DNA from: Fibrobacterales bacterium
GTDB lineage: Bacteria > Fibrobacterota > Fibrobacteria > Fibrobacterales > Fibrobacteraceae
Assembly: GCA_025997455.1 (NCBI GenBank)
Contig: BNUP01000018.1
Span: 1-27,620, forward strand
Length of the DNA stretch: 27,620 nucleotides
Direction of reading: 5' to 3'
Positions 1 to 7,382 of this stretch are shown here, one piece after another; positions within the stretch are counted from its first letter, which is position 1; each line of letters starts with the position of its first letter. A program made the translations under genes and the position numbers. Below the pieces are notes generated by a model. That model worked only from the letters and a program-made list of their open reading frames with translations. It had not been told where the DNA came from and ran no database searches.

Positions 1-127
1 CAACAAATCCGTTTTCCTTTGCGAACTTCACAATACCGTCAAAATATTCTTTTACACTTTTGTAAAGCAAAAAATAGTTGTTTATAAAATCCGCCGCCGC
101 ACTTCTCAAAATTTTCAAATCCTTTGC
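1..127. repeat. 127-bp exact duplicate of polA interior (copy at window edge)
   Basis: Bases 1-127 are identical to 735-861. Identity ends at 128 (a versus c), although five more bases match after a one-base gap. The copy runs off the window start, so it may be longer. It sits in frame behind an unrelated gene start, so it is more likely an assembly or chimera product than a functional duplication. Confidence 0.9.
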
Positions 128-358
128 AAGCGGGTGATAGAGAGAACCGGAAGTTGCATCGAGTGTTGGCACACCGCCCAACCGATAACTGTCCCATTCG
201 GGAGCGATAACGGATTTAGCCCGCATATAGTAAGAACCGAGTCCGTTTAGCGGGTCGCTGTTCAACATCAACTTTGAAGAATCAAAAATAAATTCGTTAA
301 AAATTACCAAGAGGAGTGCCGCAAAAGCGAGCGAACAGAGCAGAGTTTTATTTTTCAT
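1..358 (-). CDS. N-terminal part of a YfhO-like membrane protein, joined to a polA fragment
   Basis: Read on the minus strand, an ATG at 358 opens MKNKTLLCSLAFAALLLVIF, a first membrane segment. It is followed by S-D-P-L-N-G and then A-P-E-W-D-S-Y-R-L-G-G-V-P-T-L-D-A, with S-L-Y-H-P-L shortly after. This order (membrane helix, SSDxxNG, PxWxxYxxGGxP, LYxPL) is typical of YfhO-family multi-pass proteins, which are thought to act in glycosylation of surface polymers. Only about 78 residues belong to this gene. Bases 1-127 continue the frame but are an exact copy of codons 689-730 of polA next door, so the true continuation is missing. The gene would lie downstream of polA on the same strand, 32 bases after its stop. 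The family call is moderate because only the N-terminus is visible. Confidence 0.5.
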   Translation of the reverse strand, partial: MKNKTLLCSLAFAALLLVIFNEFIFDSSKLMLNSDPLNGLGSYYMRAKSVIAPEWDSYRLGGVPTLDATSGSLYHPLAKDLKILRSAAADFINNYFLLYKSVKEYFDGIVKFAKENGFV

Positions 359-390
359 AGCGAGCGATTTCCTTTCTCGAACAATTCCTT

Positions 391-2925
391 TTAATGTGCC
401 TCAAGCCAATTATCACCAATGCCCGCATTCGCCTTTATGGGCACTGAAATTTCCGGCATAGCATTTTCCATTTCAAATTTTATCATCTTTGCAAATTCCT
501 CCGCCCGTTCGGCAGGGCATTCAAAAACCAATTCATCGTGCACCTGCAACATCATTCTGAGAGGCAGTTTTTCACTTTCAATTTTGCGATACACTTTTAA
601 CATTGCAACCTGAAGTAAATCCGCCGCACTCCCCTGAATAGGCGTGTTCATAGCCATTCGCTCCGCCATTGCCCGTTCTTGGTGGTCTCTTGCGTTTAGT
701 TCGGGTAAATATCTCCGCCTGCCTGCGATTGTCTCAACAAATCCGTTTTCCTTTGCGAACTTCACAATACCGTCAAAATATTCTTTTACACTTTTGTAAA
801 GCAAAAAATAGTTGTTTATAAAATCCGCCGCCGCACTTCTCAAAATTTTCAAATCCTTTGCCAAGCGAAACGCGCTCATTCCGTATATAACGCCGAAATT
901 TACGGTTTTTGCCGCCGAACGCATCTCTTTTGTTACGCCGAGTTCCGACACTCCAAAAAGTTTTTCCGCAGTGCGTTTGTGAATATCCGTATCCTCGATA
1001 AACGCCTTTGAAAGTTCCGGGTCTCCGCTCAAATATGCGAGCATTCGCAGTTCAATTTGAGAATAATCAACCGAGATAATTTTCCAATTTTTTTCCGAAG
1101 GAATAAATGTAGCACGAATTTTTCGTCCTTCTTCGGTTCGCACGGGTATATTCTGCAAGTTCGGGTCGCGGCTCGAAAGCCTCCCGGTTGCAGTTCCCCA
1201 AGGTAAAAATGTTGTGTGAATGCGACCTGTTTTCGGTGAAACGAGTTTTGGTAAATTTTCGGTGTAGGTGCTTTTTAATTTTTGCAGTTCGCGCCATTCT
1301 AAAATCGGTTGTAAAATGGGATGCACGGGTTCGTGTTCCAAAAGCATTTCCAAAGTTTGAGCATCGGTGCTCGCTCCGCTCACATTTTTTTTTAGAACGG
1401 GCAGTTTTAATTTTTCGTAAAGAATAGTTGCAAGTTGTTTGGGCGATGCTAAATTAAATGTTTCCCCTGCATTTGCATAAATTTCCTCTTCCAATTTTGC
1501 GAGCCGTTCCGTGAGTTGAACTGTCAATTTTTGCAGAGCATCGTTATCGATTGCAATTCCGTTTTTTTCCATTTCGTAAAGGCAGGGAATAAGCGGCATT
1601 TCTTTTTCGCAGAAAATTTTGAACAGGTTTTTATCTTTGAGGTCATCGGAAATATTTTTCCATTTTGCAAAAAGCGCGGCTGCATTTTCGGGAGCATTCC
1701 CGTAAGATACGCTTGGGTGCAACAGCCACATCGCGAGAAGAACATCATAAATTTGTGAGCCGTTTGGCACGGAGCAATCGGCAGATTCGAGTATGTGAAA
1801 GCATTTTTTTGCATCAAAAAAAACAAATTTATTTTTCGGATTATCAAAAATATTTTTGAGTTCGGTTCGCCAAAGAGTTTGCTCTATTTCATAAAAACTT
1901 TTATCGTTTTGTGCTATACTTAGTTTATTTTCACCGTCTATAACTACAGATATAATTTCATTTTCCGTAATTTTTAATTTCTGCAACGGTTCGGCATTAA
2001 CAACGGGTTTCTCCTCTTTTTGAGTGCTCTCTTGTGTAAGATTAAACAGCGACGGAGTATCTTCCACATTCGGCAAAAGCGGAATTAAACTGGGACACTC
2101 AAATTCCTTAAATAATTTATACAAATCGTTTCGTTTTAAACCGTCATATTTCAAATCATCTAATTTGTAGCCGAAATCGTATTCCGTGCGGAGAGTCACT
2201 AATTCGCGACTTAAAAATGCACTTTCCTTTCCGTTTGAGAGTGCATCTTTTCTGCCTTTTGCGAGTTCGTCTATATGTTCATAAATACCTTCAAGTGTTC
2301 CGTATTTCAGCAAAAGTTCCGTTGCGGTTTTTTCTCCGATTTTAGGCACGCCCGGAACATTGTCGGAAGTATCTCCCACAAGTGCCAAATAATCGCGAAT
2401 TTGATCTGGTTCAACACCAAATTTTTCTTTGACCTCTTCCTCGCCGAAATCTATTCCCTTTGCCCCTTTTTCAATTTGATACAAGTGAATTTTATCATTT
2501 ACAATCTGCATCATATCTTTATCTTTTGTCACCAAAAATACCGAGCAATTTTTTTTTTCCGCGAGCCTTGCCACGCTTGCCATAACATCGTCTGCCTCAA
2601 AACCTTCGCATTGCAAAATCGGAATTCCGCTCGACTGCAAAGAAACTTCCAAATGCGGCATTTGCTCCTTCATATCATCCGGCATCGGTGCACGATTCGC
2701 CTTATATTCGGGGTATCGCTCGTGGCGAAAAGTCGGCTTTGGCACATCGCGGACAATTGCAAAATATTCGGGTTTATGCGTTTTTAGAATTCGCAAAATC
2801 GCCCCCCAATACCCGTGCAACAATGCGACATTCTGCCCCTTGCTGTTTCGTAGCGGATTTTTTATGTATGCGTAATACATACGGAACGCAAGTGCGTAGG
2901 AGTCTATTAAAAATAATCGAGGCAC
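391..2925 (-). CDS. polA: DNA polymerase I
   Basis: The 844-residue protein fills gaps and removes primers during DNA replication and repair. The N-terminal 5' nuclease domain (about 1-290) shows FEADDVMASVA, TKDKDMMQIV and GDTSDNVPGVPKIGEKTA. The polymerase domain (about 470-844) has motif A (SVDYSQIELRMLAYLSGDPE), motif B (RSAAKTVNFGVIYGMS) and motif C (LQVHDELVFE, Asp about 797). The middle domain (about 300-450) is shorter than in E. coli Pol I (928 aa). It lacks a recognisable Exo II Asn and Exo III Tyr/Asp pattern, so proofreading is probably lost, as in Taq-type enzymes. The start is a GTG at 2925; no in-frame ATG lies upstream and no Shine-Dalgarno sequence is obvious. It diverges from nrdJ across a 423-base intergenic region. 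Confidence 0.97.
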   Translation of the reverse strand: MPRLFLIDSYALAFRMYYAYIKNPLRNSKGQNVALLHGYWGAILRILKTHKPEYFAIVRDVPKPTFRHERYPEYKANRAPMPDDMKEQMPHLEVSLQSSGIPILQCEGFEADDVMASVARLAEKKNCSVFLVTKDKDMMQIVNDKIHLYQIEKGAKGIDFGEEEVKEKFGVEPDQIRDYLALVGDTSDNVPGVPKIGEKTATELLLKYGTLEGIYEHIDELAKGRKDALSNGKESAFLSRELVTLRTEYDFGYKLDDLKYDGLKRNDLYKLFKEFECPSLIPLLPNVEDTPSLFNLTQESTQKEEKPVVNAEPLQKLKITENEIISVVIDGENKLSIAQNDKSFYEIEQTLWRTELKNIFDNPKNKFVFFDAKKCFHILESADCSVPNGSQIYDVLLAMWLLHPSVSYGNAPENAAALFAKWKNISDDLKDKNLFKIFCEKEMPLIPCLYEMEKNGIAIDNDALQKLTVQLTERLAKLEEEIYANAGETFNLASPKQLATILYEKLKLPVLKKNVSGASTDAQTLEMLLEHEPVHPILQPILEWRELQKLKSTYTENLPKLVSPKTGRIHTTFLPWGTATGRLSSRDPNLQNIPVRTEEGRKIRATFIPSEKNWKIISVDYSQIELRMLAYLSGDPELSKAFIEDTDIHKRTAEKLFGVSELGVTKEMRSAAKTVNFGVIYGMSAFRLAKDLKILRSAAADFINNYFLLYKSVKEYFDGIVKFAKENGFVETIAGRRRYLPELNARDHQERAMAERMAMNTPIQGSAADLLQVAMLKVYRKIESEKLPLRMMLQVHDELVFECPAERAEEFAKMIKFEMENAMPEISVPIKANAGIGDNWLEAH
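735..861. repeat. 127-bp exact duplicate (copy inside polA)
   Basis: This is the resident copy of the sequence found at 1-127. It encodes polA residues of about 689-730, in the fingers region just after the motif B helix. The polA frame is uninterrupted through it, so this copy is the original one. Confidence 0.9.
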
Positions 2926-3120
2926 TATATGAATGTAGATTTTTTTAGGTTATGGCTTGGTGTCCCGCACGGGAATGACAAGGAAGAAAGCGGGAATGAC
3001 TTATAAAGGATTGCACTCTCGTGTCATTTCCGTGCAGGCGGAAATCTGGGATACATTGTTATTTTACTCTTTTCTCTTTCAACTTTTGCACCGCCGAGTT
3101 TCCCATTACCCACTACCCAA

Positions 3121-3136
3121 CCCTGCACTGCAAAGT
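3121..3136 (-). repeat. 16-bp motif shared with 10905-10920, next to G-rich heptamers
   Basis: On the minus strand this reads ACTTTGCAGTGCAGGG and is followed by degenerate GGGTAGT/GGGTAAT units (3104-3120). The same 16 bases followed by GGGGTGT-type heptamers occur on the plus strand at 10905. Both copies are intergenic. Confidence 0.7.
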
Positions 3137-3179
3137 ATTCCATTAACAAGCGAGCGTGGTGTGTGCTGAGCGTATCAAA

Positions 3180-3209
3180 TGCTATAAATTGCTACACAAT
3201 GCTATACAA
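3180..3209 (+). repeat. Three 10-bp tandem units upstream of the nrdJ promoter
   Basis: The units are TGCTATAAAT, TGCTACACAA and TGCTATACAA, spaced exactly one helical turn apart, ending 62 bases before the -35 box of the nrdJ promoter. They could be stacked regulator sites, for example degenerate NrdR-like boxes, but they do not match the NrdR consensus well. Confidence 0.4.
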
Positions 3210-3271
3210 CGCCAACACCAAACTACACGATGATAGCCCTAAAAAAGCCTTAAAAAACCTAAAAAAAGACC

Positions 3272-3300
3272 TTGACATTTATTCTACAGATTTCTATATT
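3272..3300 (+). promoter_or_regulatory. Sigma-70-type promoter of nrdJ
   Basis: A perfect -35 TTGACA (3272-3277) and a -10 TATATT (3295-3300) are separated by exactly 17 bases. Transcription would start near 3306-3308. The same -35/-10 pair with the same spacing occurs at 19753-19781, which supports it as the housekeeping promoter form of this organism. Confidence 0.8.
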
Positions 3301-3348
3301 TAGTGCTTGAAAATAGTTGAACCCCAATATGTAGTGGAGAAATTGAAA

Positions 3349-5871
3349 ATGTTGCCTCTTAACCTAACCGAGAATGCCATTAAAGTGCTGCAAAGCAGAT
3401 ACTTGCATAAAAATGAAAACGGCGAAAGCACGGAAACTCCGGAAGATTTATTCCTCAGAGTTGCAAAAGCGGTCGCATCCGCAGAGGAAAAATACTGCAA
3501 CGACAAAAACAATGCCGAGAAAATCGTATCCGAATACACCGAAAAGTTTTATGACCTTATGGTGAGCGGAAAGTTTATGCCTAACAGCCCAACGCTTATG
3601 AGCGCGGGTCGGGATTCTCTCGGTATGCTTTCGGCTTGCTTTGTTCTACCGCTTGAAGACTCCATAGACGGCATATTCAGCACCATAAAAGCAACCGCAA
3701 TGATTCAAAAAGCGGGTGGAGGAACTGGCTTTTCCTTCGATAAACTGCGACCTTCGGGCGACTACATCAATTCAAGCGGCGGCACAACTTCCGGTCCGAT
3801 TTCCTTTTGGAAAGTGTTAAGCGAGGCTACAAACGCAATTCAGCAAGGGGCGTTTCGGCGCGGCGCGAATATGGGAATGATGTCAATCACGCATCCCGAC
3901 ATTGTGACATTTATTTTTGCAAAACAAGACTTAACCGCCTTCACCAATTTTAACATTTCAATAAAAATTCCCGACCCTTGGATGACGGCTTACAAAGAAA
4001 ATCCAGATGGCGCACACGAGGTTTTTAACCCGCGCACAAAAAAAGGTTATGTGATTCCCAAAAAACTCATACCGGGTAAATACGACATTTCAAAACTCAT
4101 TCCTCTTGAAGAATACAACCAATTGCCCGAAACAGAACGGCACGAGGTTTGGACTAAACGCGAAATATTCAAAGTGATAGTTAGTTGCGCTTGGCGAACA
4201 GGCGAGCCGGGTCTCATATTTATAGATGCAATTAACCGTGCAAATCCCACTCCGCACATCGGAGAAATTGAGGCGACAAACCCCTGCGGCGAACAACCTT
4301 TGCTCCCTTATGAGGCGTGCAATCTCGGCTCAATAAACATATCCGCATTTATAGAAAAAGATGAAGACGGCAGAGTTGAAATTCGGCGCGAGGAGTTGAT
4401 AGAAACCATTCATTTGGCAACCAGATTTTTAGATAACATTATAGATATAAATAAATATCCGCTCCCCGAAATTGACGAGATGTGTAAGGCTAATCGAAAA
4501 ATTGGACTTGGAATTATGGGTTTTGCAGATGCTCTTTACAAGCAGGGAATACCTTACAATTCCGAACAGGGTGTTGCTGTTGGCGAGCGCATTATGCAGG
4601 TGATTAACGAGGAATCGCACAATGCATCCGAAATTTTGGCGGGTGAGCGGGGTAAATTCACAAATTGGGAAGGGTCGGTTTGGGATAAAATTCAAAAACG
4701 CCCAATGCGTAATTCCGCAACCACCACAGTTGCACCTACGGGAACGGTTTCAATTATCGCGGGTTGTTCGGGCGGAATTGAACCTATGTTCAGTTTGGCA
4801 TTTTTCCGCAATGTTCTCGATGGGCAAAAACTCGTTGAAATTAATCCTATTTTTGAAAAAGCGGCAAGAGAAGGCGAATTTTACAGCCCCGAATTATTGG
4901 AAAAAATTGCCTCGCACGGAACGCTTTCGGGTATCGATGAGATTTCGGAAGAAGTCAAAAAAATATTTGTATGCTCTCACGACATTGCATCCGAATGGCA
5001 CACAAAAATGCAGGCGGCGTTTCAAAAGAACTGCGATTCTTCAATTTCAAAAACCATAAATCTTCCGCACAATGCCACAATTGACGATGTAGAAAAAATT
5101 TACATTCTCGCGTGGGAGTTAAAGTGCAAAGGAGTTACCGTTTATAGAGACGGCTGTCGCGATAATCAACCTATGGCACTAGCGAAATCTGCACAGGAAT
5201 CTAGCGAAAAAACGGCAGAAAAACTTCGTTCTCCGAGCGATTATAAAATTCGCGTTCCTATGAAAACTCCGCCTATGTTGCCCGCTTTAAGACTGCGGCA
5301 GGCTACCCCGATTGGTCACATGCACATTTCAATAACGGTAGATCCAAACTCAAATCGCGAAGTGGAAATTTTTGCACAACTCGGCAAAGCGGGAGACCAA
5401 GCATCGAGTGATTTGGAGGCGATTAGCAGAATGGTGAGTTTATACTTGCGCGTTGGCGGTTCTCTTGAAGATGTAATAGATCAAATGGAAGGCATTGGCA
5501 GTCACGATACCATAAATTCAAAAGACGGCAAAATCAGAAGTTTGGCAGATGCTCTGGGAAAGTGTTTGCATCGCTACAGTTTGGCAAAAAAAACTTACGG
5601 GTTGAGCGATATTTTAACCGGTAAAATTATTTTTGATGAATTGCCTGCGTTAAGGGATTTGGAACGAATCGCAGACGGTGCGGCATCGGATGCATTTAGC
5701 GGAGTTAAAGAAACCGCAGAGATAACAACTTCAAAATCGGCGGGTGTTTCTTTAATTGAATCAGCAGATACAATTCAATCCAAAGAGAAATGCCCCGAAT
5801 GCGGGAGAGTGCTGGTGTTTGCCGAAGGCTGTGCAAAATGTTTGAGTTGCGGATACAGCAGGTGCTCGTAG
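3349..5871 (+). CDS. nrdJ: Adenosylcobalamin-dependent (class II) ribonucleoside-diphosphate reductase
   Basis: The enzyme converts ribonucleotides to deoxyribonucleotides using a B12-generated radical. With the start chosen here it has 840 residues. Visible motifs are PNSPTLMSAG, LSACFVLPLEDSIDGIF, GGGTGFSFDKLRPSGD, NPCGEQPLLPYEACNLGSIN and TVAPTGTVSIIAG. By family analogy C97 and C324 form the redox pair, and C313 with E315 lie in the active site. The C-terminus ends in CPECG...CAKCLSCGYSRC, the cysteine tail seen in class II enzymes; no small-subunit gene is present. A TTG at 3307 is in frame but would sit on the predicted transcription start. The ATG at 3349 has GGAGA (3336-3340) nine bases upstream and is preferred. 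No B12 riboswitch fits in the roughly 42-base leader. Confidence 0.95.
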   Translation: MLPLNLTENAIKVLQSRYLHKNENGESTETPEDLFLRVAKAVASAEEKYCNDKNNAEKIVSEYTEKFYDLMVSGKFMPNSPTLMSAGRDSLGMLSACFVLPLEDSIDGIFSTIKATAMIQKAGGGTGFSFDKLRPSGDYINSSGGTTSGPISFWKVLSEATNAIQQGAFRRGANMGMMSITHPDIVTFIFAKQDLTAFTNFNISIKIPDPWMTAYKENPDGAHEVFNPRTKKGYVIPKKLIPGKYDISKLIPLEEYNQLPETERHEVWTKREIFKVIVSCAWRTGEPGLIFIDAINRANPTPHIGEIEATNPCGEQPLLPYEACNLGSINISAFIEKDEDGRVEIRREELIETIHLATRFLDNIIDINKYPLPEIDEMCKANRKIGLGIMGFADALYKQGIPYNSEQGVAVGERIMQVINEESHNASEILAGERGKFTNWEGSVWDKIQKRPMRNSATTTVAPTGTVSIIAGCSGGIEPMFSLAFFRNVLDGQKLVEINPIFEKAAREGEFYSPELLEKIASHGTLSGIDEISEEVKKIFVCSHDIASEWHTKMQAAFQKNCDSSISKTINLPHNATIDDVEKIYILAWELKCKGVTVYRDGCRDNQPMALAKSAQESSEKTAEKLRSPSDYKIRVPMKTPPMLPALRLRQATPIGHMHISITVDPNSNREVEIFAQLGKAGDQASSDLEAISRMVSLYLRVGGSLEDVIDQMEGIGSHDTINSKDGKIRSLADALGKCLHRYSLAKKTYGLSDILTGKIIFDELPALRDLERIADGAASDAFSGVKETAEITTSKSAGVSLIESADTIQSKEKCPECGRVLVFAEGCAKCLSCGYSRCS

Positions 5872-5884
5872 CGTAATTGCAATT

Positions 5885-5918
5885 TTTTTTGGTGCGTTCT
5901 ATCCACACCGCGTTCCCT
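5885..5918 (+). repeat. 34-bp 3'-end-associated element, copy A
   Basis: The element begins with six T and continues GGTGCGTTCTATCCACACCG, then CGTTCCCT. It starts 13 bases after the nrdJ stop codon. A perfect 34-bp copy lies on the other strand at 18190-18223, 11 bases after the stop of another gene, in the same orientation relative to that gene. Confidence 0.85.
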
Positions 5919-5937
5919 GAAAAAATACCCCCCTTGC

Positions 5938-5964
5938 AGTGGCTCACTTTATCAGCGAGCCACT
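5938..5964 (+). repeat. 8-bp-stem inverted repeat between nrdJ and argA
   Basis: AGTGGCTC (5938-5945) and GAGCCACT (5957-5964) form a perfect stem around an 11-base loop, 25 bases before the argA ATG. No T-run follows directly, so a classical terminator is doubtful. It could be an operator or an attenuating hairpin in the argA leader. Confidence 0.45.
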
Positions 5965-5989
5965 CTCCACTCTTTTCTACCTTCCCCAA

Positions 5990-7312
5990 ATGTCCGATTC
6001 CGCACTATTCGCAGATAAAAACGCAGACCGTAACAACGAGATCGCAGGTAGCATTCGCGAGGTGTTTTCTTATATTGCAAAGTTTAAGGGGCAGTTATTC
6101 ATTTTGAAAATTGAGGATACGCTCTTAGACAACCCGCAATTTCCCGTTCTCATTCGCGATATTGTGCAATTGCACGGCGTTGGAATAAAAATTTTGATAG
6201 TTCCGGGAACTCGTAAGAGCATAGACAGGCAACTTGCGGCTTACGAATTGCAAACGAGTTTTCACGAAGGAATCAGGCTTACTTCCGCAGAAACATTACC
6301 GCTTGTGGAACAAGCGAGTTTGGGTGCGGCACAGAGAATTTTATCGTATTTAACGGCAAACGGTGCAAGCGGCATTCAGGGAAATTGGGTGCAGGCTCGG
6401 AGTTTGGGAATTGTCGGCGGTGTTGATTATATGCGCACCGGAAAGATAGAGCGAATTGAGCGGAACATCATCGAAAAACTTTTGAACGAGGGTTTTATCC
6501 CGATTTTACCGCCTATCGGTTGGAACAAATTAGGGCACGCTTACAACATTTCGAGTACCGAATTGGCAACGGAATTATGCAGATATTTAGTGGTCGGAAA
6601 ATTATTTTTCATCGGAGAAGAGGGCGGAGTTAAACTTGTGGACAAAGGAATTATCTCCGCGCTAAATGTAAATCAGGCACAGGAAATTTTAGCCAAAAAT
6701 ACAAATTTACCGTTTGCGCAAAAAGACTATTTGGAGAACGCTATTAGAGCGTGCAGAACGGGAGCAAAGCGCGTTCATCTGCTTTCGGGCTTGAGTGCAG
6801 GCAGCATTTTGCAAGAGGTTTTTTCCGCTCGCGGAAACGGCACAATGGTTTATGACAATGAGTATTGGTCGCTCAGAGAGGCAAGCGTAGATGATATTCC
6901 AGATATGCTCCGCATTATGCAAAATTATGTCGAAAAAGGTTTTTTGGTTTCGCGCAGTCAAGACGATATAGAGGCAAAATTAGCCGATTTCGTTGTGTAT
7001 GTTGTTGATACCGCCATCCACGGTTGCGGAGCCTTGCACGCTTTTGAAAATAATGTTTATGAAATTGCGGCTATTGCCGTAGGTGCAAATTATCGCGATT
7101 CGGGTGTCGGCGAACAGGTTGTGAATTTTTTAATTGAAAAAGCAAAAAAACAAGGTGCGGAAAAATTATTTTTACTCACAACTCAAGCATCGGATTGGTT
7201 TTATTCGTTTGGTTTCAAAGACGGTTCAATTCAAGATTTGCCGCCTTCAAAACGCGAGAAATATAACGGAAAAAGAAATTCAAAGGTGATGGTTATCAAT
7301 ATTAAACGCTGA
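5990..7312 (+). CDS. argA: Amino-acid N-acetyltransferase (N-acetylglutamate synthase)
   Basis: This enzyme makes N-acetylglutamate from glutamate and acetyl-CoA, the first step of arginine synthesis. The 440-residue protein has the classical ArgA layout. An amino-acid-kinase-like domain (about 35-290) shows QLFILKIED, GIKILIVPGTRKSIDRQL, GVDYMRTGKIERI and ACRTGAKRVHLLSG. A GNAT acetyltransferase domain follows (about 300-440) with YEIAAIAVGANYRDSGVGEQ as the acetyl-CoA-binding region and LLTTQASDWFYSFGF near the end. The layout and many local motifs match E. coli ArgA (443 aa). A GTG at 5939 is in frame, but it lies inside a hairpin and would add an unneeded 17 residues, so the ATG at 5990 is preferred; neither has a clear Shine-Dalgarno. 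No other arg gene is in the window. Confidence 0.9.
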   Translation: MSDSALFADKNADRNNEIAGSIREVFSYIAKFKGQLFILKIEDTLLDNPQFPVLIRDIVQLHGVGIKILIVPGTRKSIDRQLAAYELQTSFHEGIRLTSAETLPLVEQASLGAAQRILSYLTANGASGIQGNWVQARSLGIVGGVDYMRTGKIERIERNIIEKLLNEGFIPILPPIGWNKLGHAYNISSTELATELCRYLVVGKLFFIGEEGGVKLVDKGIISALNVNQAQEILAKNTNLPFAQKDYLENAIRACRTGAKRVHLLSGLSAGSILQEVFSARGNGTMVYDNEYWSLREASVDDIPDMLRIMQNYVEKGFLVSRSQDDIEAKLADFVVYVVDTAIHGCGALHAFENNVYEIAAIAVGANYRDSGVGEQVVNFLIEKAKKQGAEKLFLLTTQASDWFYSFGFKDGSIQDLPPSKREKYNGKRNSKVMVINIKR

Positions 7313-7325
7313 TTAACTCCTATTG

Positions 7326-7344
7326 TTAATAGAGGTTACCTATA
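7326..7344 (+). repeat. Left arm of a perfect 19-bp inverted repeat around the protease gene
   Basis: TTAATAGAGGTTACCTATA lies 14 bases after the argA stop and 38 bases before the protease start. The reverse complement occurs exactly at 9783-9801. The core AGGTTACCT is itself nearly palindromic, as in many recombinase or regulator sites. Confidence 0.85.
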
Positions 7345-7382
7345 TTATACCCGTGTTCCATAATGAATTAGGAAGAACCTAA

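Larger units (their letters stand above)
2926..3271. other. Divergent intergenic region with dispersed repeat pieces
   Basis: No gene is convincing here. The stretch holds one copy of a GGCTTGGTGTCCCG-type palindromic repeat (2954-2979), which is followed by a second GGGAATGAC. A C-rich heptamer-like run with an ACTTTGCAGTGCAGGG motif on the minus strand lies at 3104-3136, and three 10-bp tandem units at 3180-3209. A short open frame at 2957-3169 is composed of these repeats and is not a gene. Confidence 0.6.

Noticed and set aside
2275..2787. 170-residue plus-strand frame opposite polA
   Set aside because: It lies wholly inside polA in antisense, with Phe/Cys/His-rich composition typical of shadow frames.
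3307..3348. TTG start for nrdJ giving 14 extra residues
   Set aside because: It coincides with the predicted transcription start and has no ribosome-binding site, while the ATG at 3349 has GGAGA nine bases upstream.
2926..3348. Cobalamin riboswitch upstream of the B12-dependent reductase
   Set aside because: The predicted leader is only about 42 bases, and I saw no B12-box-like sequence in the intergenic region.
5938..5964. Intrinsic terminator of nrdJ
   Set aside because: The stem is good but no T-run follows directly, so I list it only as an inverted repeat.
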